From: Amoebophrya sp. A120
Lineage: Eukaryota; Sar; Dinophyceae; Syndiniales; Amoebophryaceae
DNA length: 64,000 nt
Direction of reading: 5' to 3'
NCBI GenBank assembly: GCA_905178155.1
Contig: CAJINV010000003.1
Location: 4,029,253-4,093,252, forward strand
This document shows, piece by piece, positions 30,001 to 38,329 of this stretch. Under the pieces are notes generated by a model. The model ran no database searches. It saw nothing but the letters and a program-made list of their open reading frames with translations, and had not been told where the DNA came from. How positions within the stretch are numbered: position 1 is the first letter of the stretch; the number at the start of each line of letters is the position of its first letter. Made by a program: the position numbers and the translations under genes.

Positions 30001-32236
30001 TCCAGTTCTTCGTGTGGACTTCGTCATCCATGTGCAACAAGAGGTAGCGCACGAGCTGAAACTTCATCCCCTGGAAGCCGTCGCCCCAGTGGACGTTTGC
30101 GGAGTGGTAGGCCGCGTAGACGTGGATGAGCAGGCAGAAGGCGAGAGCGATGATCGCTGTGTACCAGGACATGGCAAACATCAGAAACACGCACAAAAAC
30201 GCGCCCAGGAGCGACACATTGCGGTGGTAGTAGCGAAATTTGGGCCGCCAGTTGGGGTCGCGCGCGTAGCTCAGGATCGCGCACGACAGGTTCACGCACA
30301 CGTAGCACATCAGAAAAAACATCGTCAGGACGGAAGCCACCACGTTCAACTCCCCGACGCCGATAGCGGCGGCGCACAAGGTTCCACAACACGCCAAGGC
30401 TGCGTACGGCTCTCCCGCCGGAGCGGGGGTTGGTGGAGCTGCTGACGGCCCAGCAGAACCATTGATGCGCGACGATGGTAGAGCAAGTGCGGCTTTATTT
30501 CTGGCAGCGGGGGGCGACCGTGAGGAAGCTGCAGGTCTCGGTTTCGACTTCGTTTGATGTTCCTGCGGTGGCGTTGCACCATTTGCAGAGGGCGGCTCTT
30601 GAAGTCCTTCTTCTTCTGCTTGAGCTTGTTCCGGTACTTTTCCAACAAAAATGGTCCCCGTCTCGTTCTTGTGTTTGCTGGCGGGGCGTTCGTGGTCCGC
30701 CCCTTTGGTGCTTCTACGCACGGCTGGTCGGCACCAGGCTAAAAAGCATATTTTCCGGAGCAGGTTGACCAAGCCTGGTGGTAACAACAGCGTGACGACA
30801 CTCGACCACTTCTGTCGGAGGGTTTCATCATTCCAGAAAAAGAAGCGACGCACCGCTACCTCTTTTCCGCTCTTTGTGGCTACAGGCGCACGTCTCGGCG
30901 CAAAGAACCGGAGCGCGGGTAAGGTTCCGTCCGAGGCGATGGCTGCTAGTAGTCGCGTTCCGGAGACAAGAGAGCTCAAGCCGGCACCGAGCGTCGAGGC
31001 CATAACGCCATATACCACGCACTCGCGCGCCGGCCATGTGGCCGTGGCCGCAAAAAACTTGTCGTCCAGCAGGGTTTGCCGCGGCGCCGCGCCAGCATAC
31101 AAAATCGCGAAGCTTACATAAATAAAGGCGGTCAGAAGGTAGGCGATGAAGGTCCCGACGGGAATGTCGCGACTGGGATTGTGCAGGTCCGCGGACCGGT
31201 TGCTCCCTGCTTCGAAGCCAGTCACCGCGGGAAACCAGATGGCCAGCAGAGAAACGAAAGAGTGTTCGCGGTGTGTGCCGTCCTGCGGAAATGCGTACTG
31301 GGGAGCATCCAGCGCCGGAGGCCAATTTCTGTCAAACAGCAGGCTTGCATCGTGGAAACTGCCACTCCACTGCAGGGACTTCTCACTTCCTGTTTGTGTT
31401 TCTGCAGCAGTTGATGTTGAGTTTGTTGACCTGGTGGAATCACTTCCAGGAGCTTTCGCAATTCCGTGGTGGTTCGCACCAGCGTCGTGCTGTAGATCGA
31501 TGGTGTACTCCGCCGAGGTGGCACAGCAGGAGGCATGTGGGCCCTGGAAGAGGCCCAGATACATCGTGACGATGGCAAAGAGCGTGATCACCATGAACAC
31601 CGTCCCGGTTCGGGCCACGATGTTGATCCCAAGCCCTACGGCGGTCACGGCGAACGCCAGGACCAGCAAACCGGTGAGACGGATGTTTGCGAGACTGCCG
31701 ACCGGCCCGCCGAGCTGGTACTCGGGCTGCGCGACTTCCCAAGCCTCGACCGTTCCCAGGAAGTACATCGCCGCCCCGATGCTGTTGGCCAAGAAAAAGC
31801 ACAGTCCCACGGCCGCCCCGATGGCCGGACCCATGGAGCGCGAAATTAGGAAGTACGCGCCGCCGCCCTGAATCTTTCCGTTGGTCGCCACAGCTGCCAA
31901 AGAGGACGCCGTTATGCCCGTGACCAACAACGAGAAAACCACCATCAAGGTGCCCATCCAGGTGCCCGCCTTGCCCATCAACCAGGGCAACCGTAGAAAC
32001 AGAATTACACCCAAGATGTTGCTTACGCAGGGAAAAATGACACCGAGGTACAGGCCCTGCTTGTTGTTGCGACTTGGCTTTATTGCGGGAGCCGCGTCGC
32101 CTGTTTGGCTTTGGCTTTGGATGGCCATCGTGGTCGCTGGTGCAGCTGGGGGCAGCTTTTCAATTCGTCCTGGTGCTGCTCCTTGCTCAAAACAAGTGTG
32201 CTCAGTAGTCTTGTGTTGGAAGTAGAGGAACTTCAA
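27068..32236 (-). CDS. KCC-like cation-chloride cotransporter (SLC12 family)
   Basis: Electroneutral cation-chloride symporter, single exon, 1722 aa. Helix 1 has FPCVSNILGVILFLRLPW, followed by IQGGGAYFLISRSMGPAIG, a hallmark of the family. The later core FFLMCYVCVNLSCA plus NWRPKFRYYH is closest to the K-Cl (KCC) branch. The cytosolic C-domain follows, including SGLMEVAVLCSSHGDS, GYIDVWWVLGDGGIILLLPH and a KCC-like end LVLMNFPEF...LVGGASEHEIVTAF. It is much longer than the usual 1000-1200 aa: about 150 extra disordered residues lie after the helix ending in GTRLLAAIASDGTLP, and large Ser/Arg-rich inserts break the C-domain. Start at 32236 gives a short N-tail; a Met about 37 codons later is an alternative. 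No introner is present in 5.2 kb. Confidence 0.9.
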   Translation of the reverse strand: MKFLYFQHKTTEHTCFEQGAAPGRIEKLPPAAPATTMAIQSQSQTGDAAPAIKPSRNNKQGLYLGVIFPCVSNILGVILFLRLPWLMGKAGTWMGTLMVVFSLLVTGITASSLAAVATNGKIQGGGAYFLISRSMGPAIGAAVGLCFFLANSIGAAMYFLGTVEAWEVAQPEYQLGGPVGSLANIRLTGLLVLAFAVTAVGLGINIVARTGTVFMVITLFAIVTMYLGLFQGPHASCCATSAEYTIDLQHDAGANHHGIAKAPGSDSTRSTNSTSTAAETQTGSEKSLQWSGSFHDASLLFDRNWPPALDAPQYAFPQDGTHREHSFVSLLAIWFPAVTGFEAGSNRSADLHNPSRDIPVGTFIAYLLTAFIYVSFAILYAGAAPRQTLLDDKFFAATATWPARECVVYGVMASTLGAGLSSLVSGTRLLAAIASDGTLPALRFFAPRRAPVATKSGKEVAVRRFFFWNDETLRQKWSSVVTLLLPPGLVNLLRKICFLAWCRPAVRRSTKGADHERPASKHKNETGTIFVGKVPEQAQAEEEGLQEPPSANGATPPQEHQTKSKPRPAASSRSPPAARNKAALALPSSRINGSAGPSAAPPTPAPAGEPYAALACCGTLCAAAIGVGELNVVASVLTMFFLMCYVCVNLSCAILSYARDPNWRPKFRYYHRNVSLLGAFLCVFLMFAMSWYTAIIALAFCLLIHVYAAYHSANVHWGDGFQGMKFQLVRYLLLHMDDEVHTKNWRPQILVLTSPEVDILDVQLPDNADALRHLRVVPREGTQHGIMLNSATTPSKRAAKMKHQRDQQPPSSRRGSRLALERNVSGHASNISGDMDDESIGILFPATTTLGAEAGLAVGAVEAEVQIADELRERANRHATTAEDAVPVVEQRSSSKVVVVEKTTDHEVMMSHTSYVVADHSSGSSRTDGDAIAKKSHHDEENFLQVENPELLAFAEQISHRSGLMEVAVLCSSHGDSLFGETGFLKRELQRYMEEKHIDFSTKVDQTETSGGRRNHDSDPTDAGSRALSSHMIDIERAKSGEFSVARRSPTSTLPSPAALLASGTPARQTSGVVQDHEVDDAEDPQLPLPASPSASRGFALLSSAVMDLKMKSRSSPRSRSRSKNNESVSSRSIFTTTPATIAARGGANSSPTALAATTKDDEVVTAARRTRPTNGTTRSNKGSIEKYRHVLYDRKLKMQKLMKSHGLVGFVHWVYTADRAASTLDLMQSAGIGPLQPNCVLMAFPPKDQWDEDDMSTVVQDRASHDPRVRMLQQLWKKTKVNRAHRTRYRLLQALEGAKAFDKLLLVTKLGPGAHWPSIEHLVGHHHSSHGHHQLVSGVAKKPRPSVGTAQQQHPASKPMRGYIDVWWVLGDGGIILLLPHLLRQNPVWAKTKGARLFTVALDNEDLQSRLAGNNGEGTTQVETEDCSAASRRTSADKMRQDLETYCADLRLKLEVHVVPLHTTSIPVVGAGGNNEQEGREDLLDDAPFASRSGMLEVKAVDAAELVPTEKMGLVRKNPLVHNSASFLFNAESLQDDEDAASFIESAAGSRQASKLSPGGPPAPVDSSVHLVPVSAAIRAATTLEQIEIQEVLAATSADTINNSTTSTNSKDENNLFTTTSKEKEAPTTTSESKPTPKLTRWQSRGTLGRSDGGLDLAERLNKVIREHSAESSLVLMNFPEFRGSASSLPYFRLVDTITQGLSRCVLVGGASEHEIVTAFT

Positions 32237-32861
32237 AGATGAAACGCTCGGTTGCGGAACTCGACAAAGAAAACGATGACTGTTGCACCCTTATTTGGTG
32301 TTGACCAGCAGACACAAGGTAAAGTTGTTCGCATCGCAAAGAGGAAGAAAAAAGTGTGGGCGTTTCCAGGTAAGCAAAAAGAAAAAACCAAAACATAAAT
32401 GAGCTGATCAAGGCACGGTTAGGATCGTTGTGGCGACGCGGCGCGCACGGGCGCAAGAAATGGAAAAGCAACGGGATGCTACCTCTCGTGTCTCTCCCTC
32501 TCTCTAGTATGTGTGTATGGAGCCTTTGAAAAAACCAGGGGCTTCAGCGCTGTTCAACAGTCGTCCGTGTGAACAAAACCAGAACGACAAAGTCAGCCAA
32601 GTAGTAGCGTCAAGAGTCAACGTGCCTGCTTCTTTGACGCTTGACGTCATTTTTGGCATTCCAATAAATTTTCTACTTTCTAGTTTTTCATGTGTCCGGA
32701 TATTCTTTGGTGTTCTTTTTTGCGTTGTCGATGTGGATGTTGTCGCCGTTCTTTTCATTCTCTGTCCCCATATGCCACTTGTTTGCTACGAATAGGCACC
32801 AAGTGCAAAGCGAAAATGTAAATAGTCACGTCCCAATTCCACATTGTCCAATGTATCTCCC
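32237..32861. other. Intergenic, 5' of the cotransporter
   Basis: 625 bp upstream of the cotransporter start with no supported gene. Likely promoter and 5' UTR. Confidence 0.5.
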
Positions 32862-34112
32862 TATCCTGTGCAAAAGTATCGTACTCGTATAAATCCGCTA
32901 CTGGCATGAATATAACTTCTCACCAACTTCCCAACAACTTATGATCAACTTCTTCCCAACCTTTTCACCAACTTCCCAGCTGTTGAGAAGTTGGCGTAGA
33001 CCGCTTGCCGCGGTTGTTCCGACGCTTGACGCAGAGTTGAAATCCACGCGAAGCTCCTGACAGGCTTCCGGCTAGGACGTCTCAGAAGGAATATCCCGGG
33101 CCTCGATTCGTGGCCGCACGTAAAAAGCACGCCGACGCCGCATTTTGCGGCAAGCGCGGCGCGTTACATCAATTAATGCACAAAGCAATAACTCACTTCT
33201 CAACAACATCTCTACGCACTTCATCTTACCAGCTTCGCGACGAACATTCCGGCGCATTCTGCGGCAAGCTTTGAGCTTTTGGAGGCGTCATGCTAATTCT
33301 TGCATGACGCCTCCAAAAGCTTAAAGCTTGCTGCGAAGTGCGTCGGGAAGTTCGTCGCGAAGCTGTTGAGAAGTGCGTGGAGAAGTTGTTGAGAAGTGAG
33401 CTATTGATTTGCGCATTACTTGATGTAGGGCGCACGCAAACTCGCGTTTTTTTGTGAAAACAAATAAAACGCAGACAATATATCAATTGATTAGCTGAGT
33501 AATTGGCTGCTCAGCTAATCAATTAATTAATCAGCGCCAGGCGAGAATGGCCGGCGTTCAAAGCTTGCCCGCCCAAGCCGCGCGCAGCTCCACATCGCCG
33601 AGGGAAGCTGTCTTCCGCTTCCGGCGATTCTTTCTTTGATGGCTGCACGCAGGACAGATGCGCGCGCGCAGAAATCACGGTCGCGCGGCCTGCCGCCTCT
33701 TGTATACGGCTTTGCGCGTGGTACCGTCGTGCTAACTGATGAAACTGCACTGCAGATAAACGGACAGAACAAGACTGCGGTCTTCTTTCCATTTATCTGC
33801 AGCGCTGTTCCTTCCAGCTCTTGCAGCTGCAGTGGCAACTGCAAGCAGCGAGCACGATATAACTCGCAGCGACGGAGTGACGCGACGCGTCGCTTGGTCG
33901 AGGCGAGAACGACGCCAGCATGTCGCGGCGCGACGCCACTTCTCACCGAAGTTGGTGCGGAAGTCGGTGAGAAGTGGCGCGCGCCACTTCTCACCGACTT
34001 CCGCACCAACTTCGCAACCAACTTCGCAACCGACTTCTCACCGACTTGTCCGTCAGATTCTGCATAGAAATTTTAGCGGATTTATACGAGTACGATACTT
34101 TTGCACAGGATA
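32862..34112. mobile_element. 1.25-kb intergenic relative of family-3 introners
   Basis: 1251 bp between perfect inverted repeats of about 39 bp beginning TATCCTGTGCAAAAGTATCG, the same ends as the short introners at 4748-4891 and 5445-5593. The target duplication CTCCC lies at 32857-32861 and 34113-34117. The interior is full of short repeats built on ACTTCTCACC and GTTGAGAAGT and several hairpins. No transposase-like ORF is visible. It lies outside any gene I can read. Confidence 0.88.
33262..33333. repeat. Long hairpin inside the 1.25-kb element
   Basis: Arms of about 30 nt around GAGGCGTCATGC and GCATGACGCCTC, with a loop of about 8 nt, lie near the element's centre. A second hairpin (ATTGATTAGCTGAG and its complement) sits near 33484-33523. 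Confidence 0.75.
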
Positions 34113-34823
34113 CTCCCTGTAGTCACAACTCGACGTCGCAGAGTAGAAGAAAAACAATTCAAGTTGTTCTTCATCCAACTACGGGCAGCTGTTGACCTCT
34201 GCGTCTGAGCATCTTCATGATTCGCGGCTAGCTCTGAGCAGTAATTGCATAAAGTTGAACTTCATGTGTTTGTTAAAACTCTGATGTTGAGTTCGTGCTA
34301 CAGGTTCTGTAAGAAACAGAATGATCTATAATTGCGCTGTACATGTGACGAAGCCCCCGCTCTTGCTCTTTAGCCTCCCTCTCCGTCAAATAAATCGTAC
34401 ACAAAACTCCTCGTCCTGTACTGCGAATAGGCTTTGTTTTTTCGGTAAGCTTTTTGTCAAAACAGGAAAATAGGGCTTTGTTCGAAAGGAAAACAGATCC
34501 AGGTCGTAAATCAATGTAAGTAGTACCGCCTCAAAATTTGTCAGTGATGTATAGAAAACAAAATCATACAGGGTACACAAAGCGTCGTACAATCGTTTTT
34601 TTATAGTGAGTCTATGATGAAAATGAAATTGAAAACAACAGGCCGATAAACAGCGCAACATTTTTTGGGTTGTACTGGCTCTACATACACATAGTATGTT
34701 TAGTCTGCAAAATAAACTACTTATATGCTTGTCGTGATTTTTTCAGACGTATGCGACAGCACGTTGTTCCAAAAGCACGCTGGCGCGCCGTTTTCAACCG
34801 ATATTAAATCGATCGTTGTCTGT
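34113..34823. other. Downstream region of Cys-rich gene copy A
   Basis: No gene. From about 34156 it belongs to the tandem duplication and probably holds the 3' UTR. It is clearly more diverged between the two copies than the coding part is. Confidence 0.55.
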
Positions 34824-35986
34824 TTACACGACCAGCAGCTCGTCATCAGAGCAGTCGGAAAAGTCGTCTTCGTCGACATCCAGGAATTCCGGGTATTCGT
34901 GTCCGCCGATGTGCTCGTCGGACCCGGCCTGGACGTAAGTGACGTGGGCGGGGGCAGGCTGGGCAACCTGAAAGGCACCACCGACCACAACGCGAGACTT
35001 GTTGTAGTGGACACCCCAGATCGGGGGGTTCCAGCAGCACGCCGCGTAGCAGCCCATGCAGGAGCAGGGCCAGAAACCGATCCCAAAAAGCGGAATCCAC
35101 GCAAAGATGGCCGCCACACTGCACCCCTCGTAACTGGTCAGAACGCAGGCTGGGCAGCACAGGGAAGCGCAGCAGGTGGGGGCGACGCGCTTATCGCAGC
35201 CAAACTGTCCAATCGGGTTCTTGTCGTCACGGCAGGCGACCGGGGGCATCGGAGCGTCCTTAACAACGGTCACCGGAGCAGGGGCCGGTTGTGCTGGCTG
35301 CTGCACATAAACCGGTTGCGGTTGCGGCGGGGCACCACCCTGAACAGTGACATTCACATGGCCCGGGTGCGGCTGCGGCACCGGCTGCGGTTGATGTTGA
35401 ACATAGACTTGTTGTGCCATTTTCGACTGATTTATTTGTTGCAGAAAGAACTACCAAAAGTGTAGTAAAACTAGTACGAGATTCTGAAGCAGTAGCGGGT
35501 TGGTAAAACACTTTTTTACCTACTAGCTAGTTGCGGCGTCGACAAATTCAACAGGAGAACTCACTGTTTTGATATTCATCAACTACGGATCATCATCACG
35601 GAAGAAAAACAGAAAATGGATTCAGGATAGAGAAATGGTATTTCCAGATCAAGATCTTTGCGAACCGACTCCACAAAATCTAGAACAAAATCAGCTTCTT
35701 CAGATCAGATTCTACATGCATGATCCATTTCTGATTCTGGCAAAGGATCTAGTACTTAGCCTGGCATTTTTTTCTTTGGATCTTCGATCTTAATTCATCT
35801 GGGTCTCAGATGATGAGGTCGTTGTTGAGCGACCTGTTCCTGGATCTGGAATGTGATCATTTGCCCTCACATATTCTACGCGTGACCTCCCAAAAACATT
35901 GAGAATGCTCAGCAGTTCATCGAGATCGCCCATTAAACATGTTGTTTGTGGGCATTCGCATTCGGTTGCCAAACACAACCGCAACA
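34156..35986. repeat. Tandem duplication, copy A
   Basis: About 1.83 kb, directly repeated at 35987-37814. The copy offset drifts from 1831 to 1820 bp because of indels in the region downstream of the gene. Contains one Cys-rich protein gene. Confidence 0.9.
34824..35420 (-). CDS. Cys-rich small protein, copy A (PLAC8-like?)
   Basis: 198 aa, single exon. The first 55 residues are Pro/Gln/Val-rich, without a signal peptide. The middle holds a Cys-rich hydrophobic block: CCASLCCPACVLTSY, then IFAWIPLFGIGFWPCSC and CYAACCW. The last 40 residues are acidic (DEDDFSDCSDDELL). The block recalls PLAC8-type proteins (CCPC-like motifs next to hydrophobic stretches, often membrane-associated), but the match is loose and no function is assigned. 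It is nearly identical to the gene at 36644-37240: I see three base differences, and one residue differs (Phe here, Met there). Confidence 0.75.
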   Translation of the reverse strand: MAQQVYVQHQPQPVPQPHPGHVNVTVQGGAPPQPQPVYVQQPAQPAPAPVTVVKDAPMPPVACRDDKNPIGQFGCDKRVAPTCCASLCCPACVLTSYEGCSVAAIFAWIPLFGIGFWPCSCMGCYAACCWNPPIWGVHYNKSRVVVGGAFQVAQPAPAHVTYVQAGSDEHIGGHEYPEFLDVDEDDFSDCSDDELLVV

Positions 35987-37814
35987 AATTCAAGTTGTTC
36001 TTCATCCAACTACGGACAGCTGTTGACCTTTGCGTCTGAGCATCTTCATGATTCGCGGCTAGCTCTGAGCAGTAATTGCATGAAGTTAAACTTCATGTGT
36101 TTAATTAAAACTCTGTTGAGTTCGTGCTACAGGTTCTGTATAGAAACAGAATGATCTATAATTTCGCTGTACATGTGACGAAGCCCCCGCTCTTGCTCTT
36201 GAGCCTCCCTCTCCGTCAAATAAATCGTACACAAAACTCTCCGTCCTGTACTGCGAATAGGCTTTGTTTTTTTGGTAAGCTTTTTGTCAAAACAGGAAGA
36301 TAAGGCTTTCTTCAAAAGGAAAACAGATCCAGGTAAACCAGTGTAAATAGTACCGCCTCAAAATTAGTCAGTGATGTATGGAAAACAAAATCATACAGGG
36401 TGGTACAATCGTTTTATAGTGAGTCTATGATGAAAATGAAAACAACAGGCCGATAAACCAAAACCGCACAACATTTTTTGGGTTGTACTTGCTCTACATA
36501 CACATAGTATGTTTAGTCTGCAAAATAAACTACTTATATGCTTGTCGTGATTTTTTCACACGTATGCGACAGCACGTTCTTCCAAAAGCACGCCGGCGCA
36601 CCGTCCTCTTCAACCGATATTAAATGAATCGATCGTTGTCCCTTCACACGACCAGCAGCTCGTCATCAGAGCAGTCGGAAAAGTCGTCTTCGTCGACATC
36701 CAGGAATTCCGGGTATTCGTGTCCGCCGATGTGCTCGTCGGACCCGGCCTGGACGTAAGTGACGTGGGCGGGGGCAGGCTGGGCAACCTGCATGGCACCA
36801 CCGACCACAACGCGAGACTTGTTGTAGTGGACGCCCCAGATCGGGGGGTTCCAGCAGCACGCCGCGTAGCAGCCCATGCAGGAGCAGGGCCAGAAACCGA
36901 TCCCAAAAAGCGGAATCCACGCAAAGATGGCCGCCACACTGCACCCCTCGTAACTGGTCAGAACGCAGGCTGGGCAGCACAGGGAAGCGCAGCAGGTGGG
37001 GGCGACGCGCTTATCGCAGCCAAACTGTCCAATCGGGTTCTTGTCGTCACGGCAGGCGACCGGGGGCATCGGAGCGTCCTTAACAACGGTCACCGGAGCA
37101 GGGGCCGGTTGTGCTGGCTGCTGCACATAAACCGGTTGCGGTTGCGGCGGGGCACCACCCTGAACAGTGACATTCACATGGCCCGGGTGCGGCTGCGGCA
37201 CCGGCTGCGGTTGATGTTGAACATAGACTTGTTGTGCCATTTTCGACTGATTTATTTGTTGCAGAAAGAACTACCAAAAGTGTAGTAAAACTAGTACGAG
37301 ATTCTGAAGCAGTAGCGGGTTGGTAAAACACTTTTTTACCTACTAGCTAGTTGCGGCGTCGACAAATTCAACAGGAGAACTCACTGTTTTGATATTCATC
37401 AACTACGGATCATCATCACGGAAGAAAAACAGAAAATGGATTCAGGATAGAGAAATGGTATTTCCAGATCAAGATCTTTGCGAACCGACTCCACAAAATC
37501 TAGAACAAAATCAGCTTCTTCAGATCAGATTCTACATGCATGATCCATTTCTGATTCTGGCAAAGGATCTAGTACTTGGCCTGGCATTTTTTTTCGCTGG
37601 ATCTTCGATCTTAATTCATCAGGGTCTCAGATGATGAGGTCGCTGTTGCGCGACCTGTTCCTGGATCAGGAATGTGATCATTTGCCCTCACATATTCTAC
37701 GCGTGACCTCCCAAAAACATTGAGAATGCTCAGCAGTTCATCGACATCCCCCACGAAACATGTTGTTTGTGGGCATTCGCATTCGGTATCGGTTGCTACT
37801 TAAACACAACCGCA
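35987..37814. repeat. Tandem duplication, copy B
   Basis: Second direct copy. About 330 bp upstream of the gene (37241-37570) look identical to copy A (35421-35750), while the gene-downstream side has many indels and substitutions. Confidence 0.9.
36644..37240 (-). CDS. Cys-rich small protein, copy B (PLAC8-like?)
   Basis: 198-aa paralogue of the copy-A gene, with the same Pro/Gln N-terminus, Cys-rich hydrophobic block and acidic tail. The only residue change I find is Met for Phe in the segment VVVGGAMQVAQP. The other base change is silent. The identical upstream flank suggests shared promoter sequence and expression. Confidence 0.75.
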   Translation of the reverse strand: MAQQVYVQHQPQPVPQPHPGHVNVTVQGGAPPQPQPVYVQQPAQPAPAPVTVVKDAPMPPVACRDDKNPIGQFGCDKRVAPTCCASLCCPACVLTSYEGCSVAAIFAWIPLFGIGFWPCSCMGCYAACCWNPPIWGVHYNKSRVVVGGAMQVAQPAPAHVTYVQAGSDEHIGGHEYPEFLDVDEDDFSDCSDDELLVV

Positions 37815-38329
37815 ATACACCATACACACGCACAGCGCAAATGTTGGGTGTCTATGTGCTCCACAACTGACTCCAAACTTTTAGTTTGTTCTCGGAAGTT
37901 GGAGTTCTGCGATAGCAATTTGACGTTCGTTATGGTCAATCAAGTCGAAGTCCTTGGCTGGCTGCATAATACCATATCGGTGACGGTTGATGCAGCAGAA
38001 CAAACAACTTGATCTGATGGGCATTTTTTTACAGGAGGGTCTAAATTAATACTATCTGGTTGGTAGCAGGTGCCAGTGTTGGAACGGCAACACTTTTGGG
38101 CATTTTTTACAAAAGGGTTCAATGCTAAAGAACAATCGAAAAAGTATTATAGTTTTGAGCAAGACATTTACAGGTCTGTCAAGAAACAAAGAATCTAGAG
38201 TTGATATGCGATCTTGAATTCTAACTCAGAAAACAAAGCGAAGTCTCCTGCTCCACCTACTGTAGCAGGTCCAATCATACAGTGAGTACAGCTCGAATCT
38301 AAAGATCGTTGATCCCGTGGTAGTACCTA
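37815..38329. other. Intergenic
   Basis: About 515 bp to the right of the duplication with no gene or repeat that I can support. Confidence 0.5.

Noticed and set aside
33262-33333. Hairpin as a bacterial-type terminator
   Set aside because: The window is eukaryotic, there is no T-run after the stem, and the hairpin lies inside a mobile element.
32862-34112. Protein-coding gene within the 1.25-kb element
   Set aside because: The ORFs there are Arg/Ser-rich products of the hairpins and short repeats and do not resemble a transposase.
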